37,391 nucleotides of DNA from positions 1-37,391 of the forward strand of contig NZ_JABXKQ010000029.1 of the NCBI RefSeq assembly GCF_017114945.1. The letters run 5' to 3'. The DNA comes from Nostoc sp. JL34. GTDB taxonomy: Bacteria > Cyanobacteriota > Cyanobacteriia > Cyanobacteriales > Nostocaceae. Below, in pieces: positions 9,402 through 19,200 of the stretch (its first letter is position 1; the number at the start of each line of letters is the position of its first letter). The notes beneath the pieces were generated by a model. It did no database searches and was not told where the DNA came from. It saw only the letters and a list, made by a program, of their open reading frames with translations. A program made the translations under genes and the position numbers.

Positions 9402-12400
9402 TCAAGATTCGTCGTTAAGCAAGTTTTGGGCGCAAGCTAGTTGCAATTGAATGATTTCGCTCATTTGCTGACTGTAATCTTGTCTAGCTTGTAAGAAGGC
9501 GGTGTGTGCTTTAGTTATCTTTGAATTATTAGCATTGAGCTTTTGATACTGTGTCTTATTTAAATCGAACATGCTGATGATGCTACTAATTTTTTTAGTG
9601 ATGACAGGTGGCGAAGAAAGAGAAATTTGCTGCCCAATTGCGCTTGACTCAGAAGATTGTAATTGTTCTCTCGGTTCAAAAACGTTATCAATGATATTTT
9701 TCGGTTTTACTTCTTCTGGCTGAGGCAAGATGTTATGGGAGTAAGTTTCTTCTTGGGTTATTTGGTTAGAAGTGTTAAGATAATCTGTGATTTCAGATTG
9801 CTGGATGTTAGGTATATCTGGATGCTGTATTTTGAAACGATCGCTCCTAAGATCCCCAGCAAAATCTTCAACAAGTTTGCGATTTTCGTCACTCAAAATT
9901 GTAGCAGCAATTGCTTTTCCACCCAAGGTAACTGTTCTCAATGTTGCTTTATTTTGATTAGCGGTTCCTTGAGCTTTGTTGTACAGTGGTGATAAATCAA
10001 CGTTCACCTGATGACTGAGTAGTTTTGCTAATGCTTTGACCATTGCAGCATGGTCATCCATCCCTCTACGATTTAGAGAAACTGTAATATGTTCTTGGTT
10101 GCTGAGAATTTTGTCAATCCATCGTGAACAGACATTACCTGCGCCGGCTTCTAAAAATATTTTGACTCCATCACCGTAGACACGATTAACTAATTGTGGA
10201 AAATCAAGTTCTTGGCACAACCCTTTGGCGATGTTGTGGGCAATGGTATCGCTATCAAGTGTAATTGGTTGATAATCGGCGGCAGAATAAAACACAATAC
10301 CGGGCAGATTTTGGGATGGTAAGGTGTTTACCTTCTTGATTTCCTCGTACTGCGATCGCATCGCTTCACAATGTATCACATGGTCGAAGGGAGCGGGGAA
10401 AGAATTGCAACCTAAAGTTGCAATCACTCGCTTACAGGCGGCATCATCACCAGCAATTAATACTTCTTCTGGTGTGTTGATTTGAGTTAAGTAGACGCGA
10501 TTCTCATGTTTCAGGCATTCTCTAACTTGGGATGGAGTAGCCATGAGAACATAAGTATTCCAAAGATTGTTGTTTGAGGAATCGGTTAATCCCCAATATT
10601 CCCGCACAGCATTTTTCGGCCCAGATAATTTATCGCCAAATAGAGGTGATGAGTTTAAGGTATTACTTCCGCCCTCAAAATCACTCCAAACTCCTTGGGC
10701 AACCATCATGCTAGTTTCACCCAAGCTATACCCAAATACAGATTGCGGCTTGACTTTAAAATCATCTCGGAAAATTGCTGTCATGTATCTAGCAAAGGCA
10801 ATTTCACTTTCAAACATTGCCAGGGAATCATCTAACAATTGTTTTTCGAGTGTTTCTAGTTGTCTAGTTGTCAATTTAGGTAAACTTCTGGGATAAACCA
10901 GCTTTTCAACATCGGCAGCCCGATTGTAGAGATTGTTACTTTTTAAGTCCTCAAAAACTTTAGGAAATAAGCGGAAGACACTGCGACCAATGCCAATATA
11001 AGAATTGACTGCTGCGGGGTAAACATAAGCAACTGCTCCAGTTTTACCCAATGGTTTCGCTGTGAAATAGCTACCTAGTGGTGTTTGCCAATCTGTGCCG
11101 TTTTCAAAGGCATTATTTACACCTTTGCGGGCAGATTCAATTTCTTTGAGTAAATCTTTTGTGTTACGTCCTGTGATTGATAAGACGTATTTTGGATTAG
11201 AATGCTGTTGAAAGGTAGCGAATGTCTCGCTGGCGGTAGCTGCTAAAGAAGAACTCGCTTCTATGGTATTTTGGAGATTGTTGAGAAGATCGGAGATAGT
11301 GGTGCGATCGCTAACTGCGATAGGAAACAGATGAAAAGGCATTTGTTGCAAATATCTGTTGTCGCGTTCCTCTTGGCTGGGTTCCTCCGATAAGATTAAA
11401 TGGGCGTAACTCCCATCTATACCCATGCTATTAATTGCTGCTACTCTGCGTGTGCTGCCTTTATCGACAAACCAAGGTCTTGATTCCATCGCCACATAGA
11501 AAGGGCTACCTTCCCATACTTGCGGTGTTTTGACACCAGACCATTTTGGTGTGGCGGGAATATACCTGTAATAAAGACAGAGAGCGGTTTTGATTAAGCT
11601 AGCAATTCCCGATGCTGTGTAGGTGTGACCAATATTGGATTTAACGCTACCTAACGCACAATGCAGACCATTGCCCACTTTCGGATAAGCTTGCAGTAAA
11701 CCTGTAATTTCGGCTTCATCCTCCTGGGGAATGCCACTACCGAATACTTCCACATAGTTAACCTCTGTGGGTTGAATCTCCGCCATCTCGAAAGCTTGTT
11801 TGCAGACATTGCTGATAGCTGAAGCATCAGGTTTTACCAAAGCGTCACTCAAAGTAGAATTACCTTGTGCGAAACTCATGGCATCAATTACTGCATAGAT
11901 GCGTTCATTATCTTCTTTAGCAGCTTCGTAGCGCTTGAGGACGACAGCACCCGCACCTTCGCCAACCGTCCAGCCATTGGCTTGTTGGTCATAACCCAAC
12001 GTATTGATACCCGTATTAATTGGGGCAAATTGGCTGCGGAATAAGACGTTTTCTACACCACCAGCTAAATCTACTGCACCCACAACGACTGCATCAACTT
12101 CTCCCGTAGCGAGTAGCATTTGAGCAACTTCCAACGCTTTGAGGGCAGAATTTTCGCCAGCGCTGACGGTGAATGCAGGGCCAGTGAAATTCCACAAAGC
12201 AGAAATCCGACTGGCCATGATGTTGGCGATGTGACTCACATATTCGCCGATTTCTACAGGTTGGTGAATGCTATCTTTGACAATGGTTTCTAGTTGGGAA
12301 AGCTGTTCAGCAGGTAGAGAAATTCCTTGGTTGAGTAAGCCGTCCTTAACTTGCCAAGATAAATTCCATCTTTGCTGTAGCTGATGCACTGAGAATTCTG

Positions 12401-14153
12401 TCTCGGCGGCGACAATCACAGCGACATTGCTACCTTCCTGTAGTTTCGCATCTTTGACGGCGCGATCGCTAACCTTCAGAAGCAACAATTGTTGTGGGTT
12501 TAACTTCTCTATTTCATTCGGTGGGATTTTGCACGATAAAGTATCGATTTCAAAATCTTTGATGTATGCCCCAACTGGCGCTTTTCCATCTGCTAAACCG
12601 TACTCTTTCAGGACACTTTCTTGATTTTCTATACCATGCCATCTTTGAGGCGGTAGGGAAGTAAAATGCTGTGTTCCATCATAAATGCTGCGTTCAAAAG
12701 CATCTAAACCATTGCAGTTACCAAAAAAAGCATCCATGCCGACAATGGCGACTTTGGTAGGTGGAACAGGTGGAGTTGATTCAACTGATTCTGTTGTAGT
12801 TCCTTGCTCTAAAATCAGATGAGAATTAGTGCCACCAAATCCAAAAGCACTGATAGCCGCTCGTTTGATTGGTGCGTTATTATTAGGCCATGCCGTAGCT
12901 GTTCTAACAATTTTATCGGCGGAAATTGTACTTTTTTCTGAAGTTAAAGGATCAGAAACATTCATGGTTGCTGGAATTACACCATGAGACATACTCAAAA
13001 TCACCTTAGTCAAGCCAACCATGCCAGCAGCAGTTAACAAGTGACCAGTATTTGCCTTAGCAGAACCTACCAGAGGTGCAGCTTGATTTTGACCAAAGAA
13101 TGTTTCTATGGAGTTAAATTCAGTTGTATCTCCTAGTAATGTCCCAGTGGCGTGACACTCTAGATAATCGATGCTTTTTGGACTAAATTTTGCCTCATTA
13201 TAGGCTCGTTCAAAAGCTAGGACTTGCCCTTTAGGATTCGGACTCAGTAAGTGCTTACCTTTACCATCATTCGAGAGTCCATTACCGCAGATGGTAGCGA
13301 GAATATTATCACCATCTCTAACGGCATCAGAATATCTCTTCAGCATCACCATCCCAACACCATCGGCAGGAATTAGCCCTCTAGAGGATTTATCTAAGGG
13401 GCGGCTGATGCCGTTTTCTGCATACCCTTGAACACCGGAAAATAACATCCGCACGAATAAGGAATCTGCACAACTTATGGCTCCAGCTAACATAACATCA
13501 GCTTTGTGTGACCATAGGTAATGAGATGCTAGTTTAATCGCATAAAATGATGACGAGCAAGCAGCATCCAGACATAAATTAATCTGGGATAGAGAGAGAG
13601 CTTGAGCTACGATAGATGCTGGTAAACCAGATATCATCGCATTGTATAAAGACGCTTTAGTTTTACTTGGTAAAGCAGCTAAATCAAAGTCTTCATATTG
13701 CAAAAGTTCTCTGACAGCAGGAGTAATAGCTTTCTGGTAAATTGGAGATAGTAATTGATTAGATAGTTTTGTTGGAAATGACAAATTACCTAAAATTACG
13801 CCACATTTTGCCAGAACATTTTGATTACCCCAATAACCACTTTGTACAATTGCTTGTTTAGCTGCATACAATGACCATTTGAAGGTGTTATCTAAACCAG
13901 CAACAAATTCTGATGGTAGATTGTACTCGGAGGGGTTAAACTGGAAGTTGCGGATATATCCGCCTTTGAGGGAATAGGTTTTGTCTGGTGTACCTTTAAC
14001 TGGATTGTGAAAGATTGTCGGATCTACTCCGATTTCTTCGACGGTTGCAGAGGATGTCGAATCTTTTTGATTAACGATGTTTTGCCAGTATTCTTCAGGA
14101 TTTTTGGCATCGGGAAATAGGCATGATAATGCGATTATGGCTATTTTTTCCAC
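9402..14153 (-). CDS. hglC: HglC: ketosynthase - chain length factor - acyltransferase
   Basis: A 1583-residue PfaC/PfaB-like synthase subunit. The first ketosynthase (about 1-450) is intact: Cys199 (LDAACSSS), His334 (CHATGT) and His371 (NTGH). The second KS-like domain (about 465-925) is a chain length factor: the Cys position is Glu667 (SAGENS) and the first His is Phe804 (VEVFGSG), while the last His843 (NIGH) remains. An acyltransferase domain (about 1035-1375) has Ser1143 in GYSLG and His1261. The low-complexity tail (1390-1583) ends in a helical module like two in HglE. It should elongate the chain with HglE and HglD. The start is GTG at 14153 with GGAG 10 nt upstream (14164-14167); no in-frame ATG is better placed. 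Confidence 0.93.
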   Translation of the reverse strand: MEKIAIIALSCLFPDAKNPEEYWQNIVNQKDSTSSATVEEIGVDPTIFHNPVKGTPDKTYSLKGGYIRNFQFNPSEYNLPSEFVAGLDNTFKWSLYAAKQAIVQSGYWGNQNVLAKCGVILGNLSFPTKLSNQLLSPIYQKAITPAVRELLQYEDFDLAALPSKTKASLYNAMISGLPASIVAQALSLSQINLCLDAACSSSFYAIKLASHYLWSHKADVMLAGAISCADSLFVRMLFSGVQGYAENGISRPLDKSSRGLIPADGVGMVMLKRYSDAVRDGDNILATICGNGLSNDGKGKHLLSPNPKGQVLAFERAYNEAKFSPKSIDYLECHATGTLLGDTTEFNSIETFFGQNQAAPLVGSAKANTGHLLTAAGMVGLTKVILSMSHGVIPATMNVSDPLTSEKSTISADKIVRTATAWPNNNAPIKRAAISAFGFGGTNSHLILEQGTTTESVESTPPVPPTKVAIVGMDAFFGNCNGLDAFERSIYDGTQHFTSLPPQRWHGIENQESVLKEYGLADGKAPVGAYIKDFEIDTLSCKIPPNEIEKLNPQQLLLLKVSDRAVKDAKLQEGSNVAVIVAAETEFSVHQLQQRWNLSWQVKDGLLNQGISLPAEQLSQLETIVKDSIHQPVEIGEYVSHIANIMASRISALWNFTGPAFTVSAGENSALKALEVAQMLLATGEVDAVVVGAVDLAGGVENVLFRSQFAPINTGINTLGYDQQANGWTVGEGAGAVVLKRYEAAKEDNERIYAVIDAMSFAQGNSTLSDALVKPDASAISNVCKQAFEMAEIQPTEVNYVEVFGSGIPQEDEAEITGLLQAYPKVGNGLHCALGSVKSNIGHTYTASGIASLIKTALCLYYRYIPATPKWSGVKTPQVWEGSPFYVAMESRPWFVDKGSTRRVAAINSMGIDGSYAHLILSEEPSQEERDNRYLQQMPFHLFPIAVSDRTTISDLLNNLQNTIEASSSLAATASETFATFQQHSNPKYVLSITGRNTKDLLKEIESARKGVNNAFENGTDWQTPLGSYFTAKPLGKTGAVAYVYPAAVNSYIGIGRSVFRLFPKVFEDLKSNNLYNRAADVEKLVYPRSLPKLTTRQLETLEKQLLDDSLAMFESEIAFARYMTAIFRDDFKVKPQSVFGYSLGETSMMVAQGVWSDFEGGSNTLNSSPLFGDKLSGPKNAVREYWGLTDSSNNNLWNTYVLMATPSQVRECLKHENRVYLTQINTPEEVLIAGDDAACKRVIATLGCNSFPAPFDHVIHCEAMRSQYEEIKKVNTLPSQNLPGIVFYSAADYQPITLDSDTIAHNIAKGLCQELDFPQLVNRVYGDGVKIFLEAGAGNVCSRWIDKILSNQEHITVSLNRRGMDDHAAMVKALAKLLSHQVNVDLSPLYNKAQGTANQNKATLRTVTLGGKAIAATILSDENRKLVEDFAGDLRSDRFKIQHPDIPNIQQSEITDYLNTSNQITQEETYSHNILPQPEEVKPKNIIDNVFEPREQLQSSESSAIGQQISLSSPPVITKKISSIISMFDLNKTQYQKLNANNSKITKAHTAFLQARQDYSQQMSEIIQLQLACAQNLLNDES

Positions 14154-14163
14154 GATTTATATG

Positions 14164-14167
14164 CTCC
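14164..14167 (-). promoter_or_regulatory. Shine-Dalgarno (GGAG) fixing the GTG start of hglC
   Basis: GGAG on the minus strand, 10 nt upstream of the GTG at 14151-14153. It supports a GTG start giving the canonical ketosynthase N-terminus MEKIAIIALSC. Confidence 0.55.
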
Positions 14168-14265
14168 GAGTTTGGGTATTTAGCAAGAGATAATTAAAAG
14201 CCAGGATTTACGCTGTTCCCCAAACTTTAAACGAGGCAAGTTATAACAATCCTAAGATTTTGATA

Positions 14266-14323
14266 GTTTGTAGTAAGCACTAAAGTGCTTATATTAAGAA
14301 GGACTAAAGTCCTTACTACGAAC
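14266..14323. repeat. 58-bp inverted-repeat element between hglD and hglC
   Basis: Outer 12-bp arms GTTTGTAGTAAG and CTTACTACGAAC pair with one mismatch. Inside are two smaller palindromes, GCACTAAAGTGC and GGACTAAAGTCC. This is the build of the small palindromic dispersed repeats common in Nostoc genomes. It sits in the 188-bp gap between hglD and hglC, so it is transcribed within the operon if the genes are co-transcribed. Confidence 0.75.
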
Positions 14324-14341
14324 TTTAAACTTGATAGATTC

Positions 14342-16069
14342 TTAGCTTCTGAGCATTTTCATTGACCAAATAATGGCATGAGCGCCGAGCATTCGCGAAT
14401 AAATTTTTCCTTGACGGTCATGTATGATGAAGTTTGCGATCGCACTACTTGGTGTTTTAGCTAGTACTTCACAAGAAACATAAAATGTTTCGTTATGTGG
14501 TATCGCTTCAAACTGCTCAAATTTTTCTACTTTTCCAGGTAAGCAACCTTCTTCATGAAAGTGTTGCGTCCAAACCCATAAGGCGTGCATACTCAAGTCA
14601 GTTGTATAAGGATTTACCCATTGGACAGGGAATTGTCCTTGTTCCTGTGCGCTGAGTTCTGGCCACAGACATTCTGTAGTAATTTTTTCAGGAGTGATGT
14701 TTAAGACTCTTTTGATTTCCTGAAAACCAGGGCCGTGAAATAATGTAGCCCCACCATTTTGGTAAAAAGCTTTTCCTGTGGCGGTGATGATATTATCTTC
14801 TTCGAGATTGAGAGATTCATAGATGGGTGCAACTGGGATTTCTCGCTGGAGATTGAGTTGAGCGCTAAAATGAAAATGGATTCTGCCTTCAGGGTTTTTA
14901 CTCGAAATTTTGGCTTTAAGTTCGATACTTTCAAGATTAACTTTGGAAATTTCTTCTATTTCTAAAAGATGTTCTTTCGCTAATGTCTCATTGAAAGTAA
15001 TCCCCTTTAAAACTTTAAAGTCTTGGTAATTAAACAACCGATAACCGGGATATAATTGTTCAGAAGCATTGATAATCCAGGTCATTGCACAAGTTGCTGG
15101 TAAAACTGGATAACCAGCAATCGTATGATCGTGTAAAAATGGATTAGCCTCCAATGTCATTTGGCGACGGATACGATAAGTTCGTAGTTCTGAATCTAAC
15201 TCCGCCGCCAGGGGAACTAGTGGACTACCAATAACAATTTGTGCAGTTGCATGATTGGCGTTATCCATTTCTTTAACGAGCATTTGTGCCCCAACGGCAA
15301 TGGGAATTATATCGATTTTTCGCTCTTGAAAAATCTTCTTTAATTCTGCTGTCACCATCCCACTATCCCAAGCGCCCCAGTTGATAGCGACTACATGACA
15401 TGAGGGATAAGTTTGCTTAAATATATGGGCTGATTTGTTCAGAATTTCATTTGCGATCGCATAATCAGATTGTCCAGGATTTCCGTAAAAGCCTGTTACG
15501 GAAGAAAACAAAACTAAATGCTGAAGTTGATTAGGATTGACGCAAGTTAGCAGGTTTTCTAAACCTTGAACTTTGGCGGTGTAAACTTTTTCAAAATCCT
15601 CTTCTGTTTTCTTTTCAATTAACTTATCAGCTAAGTTTCCCGCGCCGTGGATGATTCCGGTAATTGGGCCGAGATGTTGCACAGCAGTGGCAAGTTTTTC
15701 TTGTAAAGCTGGCGTATCTGTGACATCGACGCTGATATATTCGGCTTTAGCTCCGGTTTTTTCAATTGCTGCTAGAGTCTTTTTAATTTCGCGGCTGGAG
15801 GTTATTTTGTTATATATTTTTTGCACATTCATGGGTGTGGGCTTCTGTCCTTGAAAAAGAAGGTTTTCCATGATGCATTTTTTCAATGCGGAATCATCAG
15901 AATTTTGAGCATAATCTGGCTCGGTTTCTAATAGTTCGGAGCGACCGAGGAGGATGAATTTGCAGGGTTGCTGTTGGGCTAATCTGATAGTACACTCAGC
16001 CGTAATCCCTTTTGCACCGCCGCTCACGACAAAGACAGATGATGGACTAAGCTGGGCTGTTTGTGTCAT
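14342..16069 (-). CDS. hglD: HglD: ketoreductase catalytic half plus hotdog dehydratase
   Basis: A 575-residue protein. It opens with the catalytic subdomain of a polyketide/PUFA-type KR: SGGAKGIT at 16-23 for NADPH, Ser190 (FSS) and Tyr203 (SDYAIAN). The structural half of this KR is missing here and forms the C-terminus of HglE, so the two gene products must combine to make one reductase. From about residue 300 a double-hotdog dehydratase follows, with the HDHTIAGYPVLP segment (His313/His315). The expected job is beta-keto reduction and dehydration. The start chosen is ATG 16069 (MTQTAQ) after GAGG. An in-frame ATG 22 codons earlier (16135) would translate a repeat-rich spacer and is unlikely. 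The name follows gene order; in Anabaena this part of the operon is cut up differently, so hglD versus hglG/F is less certain than the domains. Confidence 0.82.
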   Translation of the reverse strand: MTQTAQLSPSSVFVVSGGAKGITAECTIRLAQQQPCKFILLGRSELLETEPDYAQNSDDSALKKCIMENLLFQGQKPTPMNVQKIYNKITSSREIKKTLAAIEKTGAKAEYISVDVTDTPALQEKLATAVQHLGPITGIIHGAGNLADKLIEKKTEEDFEKVYTAKVQGLENLLTCVNPNQLQHLVLFSSVTGFYGNPGQSDYAIANEILNKSAHIFKQTYPSCHVVAINWGAWDSGMVTAELKKIFQERKIDIIPIAVGAQMLVKEMDNANHATAQIVIGSPLVPLAAELDSELRTYRIRRQMTLEANPFLHDHTIAGYPVLPATCAMTWIINASEQLYPGYRLFNYQDFKVLKGITFNETLAKEHLLEIEEISKVNLESIELKAKISSKNPEGRIHFHFSAQLNLQREIPVAPIYESLNLEEDNIITATGKAFYQNGGATLFHGPGFQEIKRVLNITPEKITTECLWPELSAQEQGQFPVQWVNPYTTDLSMHALWVWTQHFHEEGCLPGKVEKFEQFEAIPHNETFYVSCEVLAKTPSSAIANFIIHDRQGKIYSRMLGAHAIIWSMKMLRS

Positions 16070-16120
16070 AAATCCTCGTGAATACCTGCATAAATTGGGT
16101 TTGATGTGTAACTGATTCTT

Positions 16121-16210
16121 GAAACCCCTCTCCAAACCTCTCCCTGTGGGGGAGAGGCTTTGATTGTTACTCCCCTTCCCTTGTAGGGAAGGGGTTGGGG
16201 GTTAGGTTTG
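16121..16210. repeat. Dispersed double-hairpin repeat between hglE and hglD
   Basis: Two strong hairpins, 16137-16157 (CCTCTCCC arm) and 16172-16194 (CCCCTTCCC arm), lie in a GC-rich repeat of the AACCCCTCTCC/GGGGTTGGGGGTTAGG type seen all over Nostoc intergenic DNA. A relative is near 30700-30772. It fills most of the gap between the two halves of the split KR. Confidence 0.75.
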
Positions 16211-16242
16211 AGAGAAAGTTGCACACGGCGTTAATCAACTTT

Positions 16243-19200
16243 TTAATCGGCGATAATGGTGACTCGTCCTTGTGAGCCGTAGCCAACTTCACTTATATAA
16301 AGGTTGGGGTCGTGAAGTTCGGCAATGATGTTTTGTACTGACTGTTTAGCATCAAGTCTGGGGCTTAAGTCGATCGCACGAGTAAATACTTTTGGCCATT
16401 CCCATCTGAGAGTTTTGGTTAATCCAAATAAACCAGCGCCGATCGCACCGAAGTTGACTTTATACTCTAAACCAAAGGCTCCATCGAGATGAGCAACTGT
16501 GCAGAAACAACTACGTCCATGCTTTGCAGCCTCGTTTAGAGAAGGTTTGAGGTGTTTCGCCATCAAAAATACGTGCTTGACGATCGCCTTTTCTGATTCG
16601 TTATAAGAAATACTCCCGGTGTGATTTCCTACAAACATCGGATGTAGGTGGATGAAGGCCCCAATCGCTCCGCAGTGAGATGCGATCGCTTGCAATTGTT
16701 GTTGAAGATGTTCTTCACTCAAGTTTGCTAAGGTGACGCGGGTTACTCCTGTGGGTAAGGGCGCTTGTTGAGCGATGAGCGATTGGGGGAAGCTGATAAC
16801 TACTACTTTCCAGCCTCTCTCGATTAGGGATTCAGTTAATTTATAAGTGGTGAGGGAACCATCATCGGTGATTAAACCGATGTGTCCCTCTGGTAACGTG
16901 AAATCCAAGTAATCGGGCTGTGGTAAACTTCTGAGTTTGACGAGATGGCGCTGGATATTATGCTCTAGTTCATGTTCTAATTGGGGTGGCTGCTGTTGGA
17001 CAAACTCAGGTTCAGACTTTTTTTTTTCACCTCCAGCCAACTGCTGTAGGTAATCAACTATTTGACCGATGGTGCGGAGGTCTCCGAGTTCTTCGATATT
17101 TGGTTTGGGTAAGTTGGGGTACGTTTCTTGCATCGCCCCTAAAATTTCTACCCGTTTAATCGAGTCAATCCCTAAGTCGGCTTCCATGTCCATATCCAGT
17201 TCCAGCATCTCGACTGGATAACCAGTTTTATCGCTGGTGATGGCTAACAGGGTTTCACCTAAGTTTGCAAATTCATCACTTGTAGCGGCTTCTGCTTCTG
17301 GGGTGAATGCGACAACTACGCTTACTTCTGGTGTAGTAAATACCTCAACTACTGGTGCAGCCTCTACTGGAATCTCGGTTGCTGGTTGTATTTCGTGAAC
17401 TGCAATTTCTACCAAAACACTTTGGGAAGCGTGGGATTGCAGATACTCTACAACTTGACCGATGGTGCGTTTTTCTGACAGTTCTTCTAAATTGGGTTTG
17501 GGTAGGCTGGGGTACATTTCTTGTAGCGCCCCCAAGATTTCCACCCGTTTAATCGAGTCAATCCCTAAATCAGCCTCCATATCCATGTCCATTTCCAGCA
17601 TTTCGACTGGGTAGCCGGTCTTGTCGCTGGTGATGGCTAACAGGTTTTTATCCAAGTCAACAATATCGATGGTTGCGCCAGATACAGGTGCAGCAGTTGT
17701 GGGTGCTGGTTCTGGGGTGAATGCAACAACTTCGTTGACTGGAGGTGAGCTAATTTTGACTACAACCTCGGCTTGGGGTTCTACAACTGGAGGAACCGGT
17801 GATGCCGTTACAGGCTCTACTGTCTCTGTTGAGAAAAGATTAGGGAGCAAAGAAGAGGAACTTTCATCCTTCTTAGCAGTGGGGGATACAGGAGTTTCAA
17901 CTACTGGCTCTACCACCTGGGGAGCGGGCAGGAGAGGTGCTTGGGTAAGATTTAAGCCATTTTTAGCTACTGGCTCAGTTACAGGCAAAGACTGGCTTTC
18001 TACTATCTTGGTAGTAGCGGGTACGGGTGCATCAGTAACAGTTGTTTCTGTGGTGAACGGGATGAAATTGCTGAGTTTCTCTGTGAGTTGGGTTGCTCCC
18101 TCACCTGAGATGATTTGAGAATACTCTTGCTGTATTAGTTGGAAAAAGCTCTTAGTATATTCCAGTTGCTCTTGGAGATATTGCTCATGGATGCGTAGAG
18201 TTTCACCTTGTTGGGAATGAAACTGCATCATGCTACGCTCTAAGCTTTCCATGACAACTAGCTTCATTTTGGCAGTTTCGGCTGTTGATTTACTTTCACT
18301 CAACAAGGAATTCTGCTGCTGCATCAGTTGGAAAAACGCTTTGGCGTATTCCATTTGATGATTGAGATAAGTCCCGTGAACTTGTAAATTCTCGGCTTGA
18401 TTTTCCTGGAACTGTGTCAGGAGATATTCTAAACTTGCTAAAAGTTGTTCGTAATTTGTGAGTTTTTCTGGTGTTGGTTGCATCTTAGATTCCTGGGCTG
18501 GTTGTGACAGGGTAACAGGATTCATCTGTTGCTCTGGCTGGGTGATGATATTAGCAGTCACACCGTTCATTGCTGAGGTAAGTTTTTTATGTCCGTTAGT
18601 CTCGATCGCAGCGAGAGTTGGAGTTACACCTGGGCTGCTAAATAAAGGAGCCGCTTCAGAATATTCGGGGGCGGGTAATGTGACTTTGTGCCCATCCTGC
18701 AAAGCTAGAGCGAAGGCATTTTTCGTTTTTTCGGATCTGTAGTTGATGCCGTTTAAACGCACATTTAATGTCTTCTTCGTCTCAATTGGGGGGATAGTTT
18801 GGGGAAGTTGGTAAGGATCGAGGTTATTCAAAGCCAAACCAATTACGCGCAACTGCACAACTGCTTCTCGCAAAGAGCGATCGCTATTCTTTTGAGTGCT
18901 GGGGTTTAAAGATACAGTCAGGTGTGGGCGATCGCCAAGGATATCTTTGACTAAGTTGGTGAGAATTCTCCTCGGCCCAAATTCCACAAAGCAAGTACCA
19001 CCCGCTGCATAGATATTTTCAATTTCCTGTTTAAACAGCACTGAATTAGAAAGGTGCGTTTCCAGGATTTTTTGAATACCTTGGGGTTCTTTAGGATACT
19101 GCTTACTGGTGACGTTGCTGTAAACAGGGATTTTGGGACTTTGGAACTTGACTGACTTAGTAGCGATCGCAAATGATTTCTGAGCAAAGGCGATTAGCGG

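Noticed and set aside
9663..9992. 109-residue plus-strand ORF opposite hglC
   Set aside because: Shadow of the low-complexity HglC tail on the opposite strand.
9402..14153. Second KS of HglC as an active ketosynthase
   Set aside because: Its Cys is Glu667 and the first His is Phe804, so it is a chain length factor, as is normal for PfaC-type proteins.
17621..18118. 165-residue plus-strand ORF opposite hglE
   Set aside because: It is the antisense of the Pro/Val/Thr-rich linker of HglE, low-complexity and without start signal.
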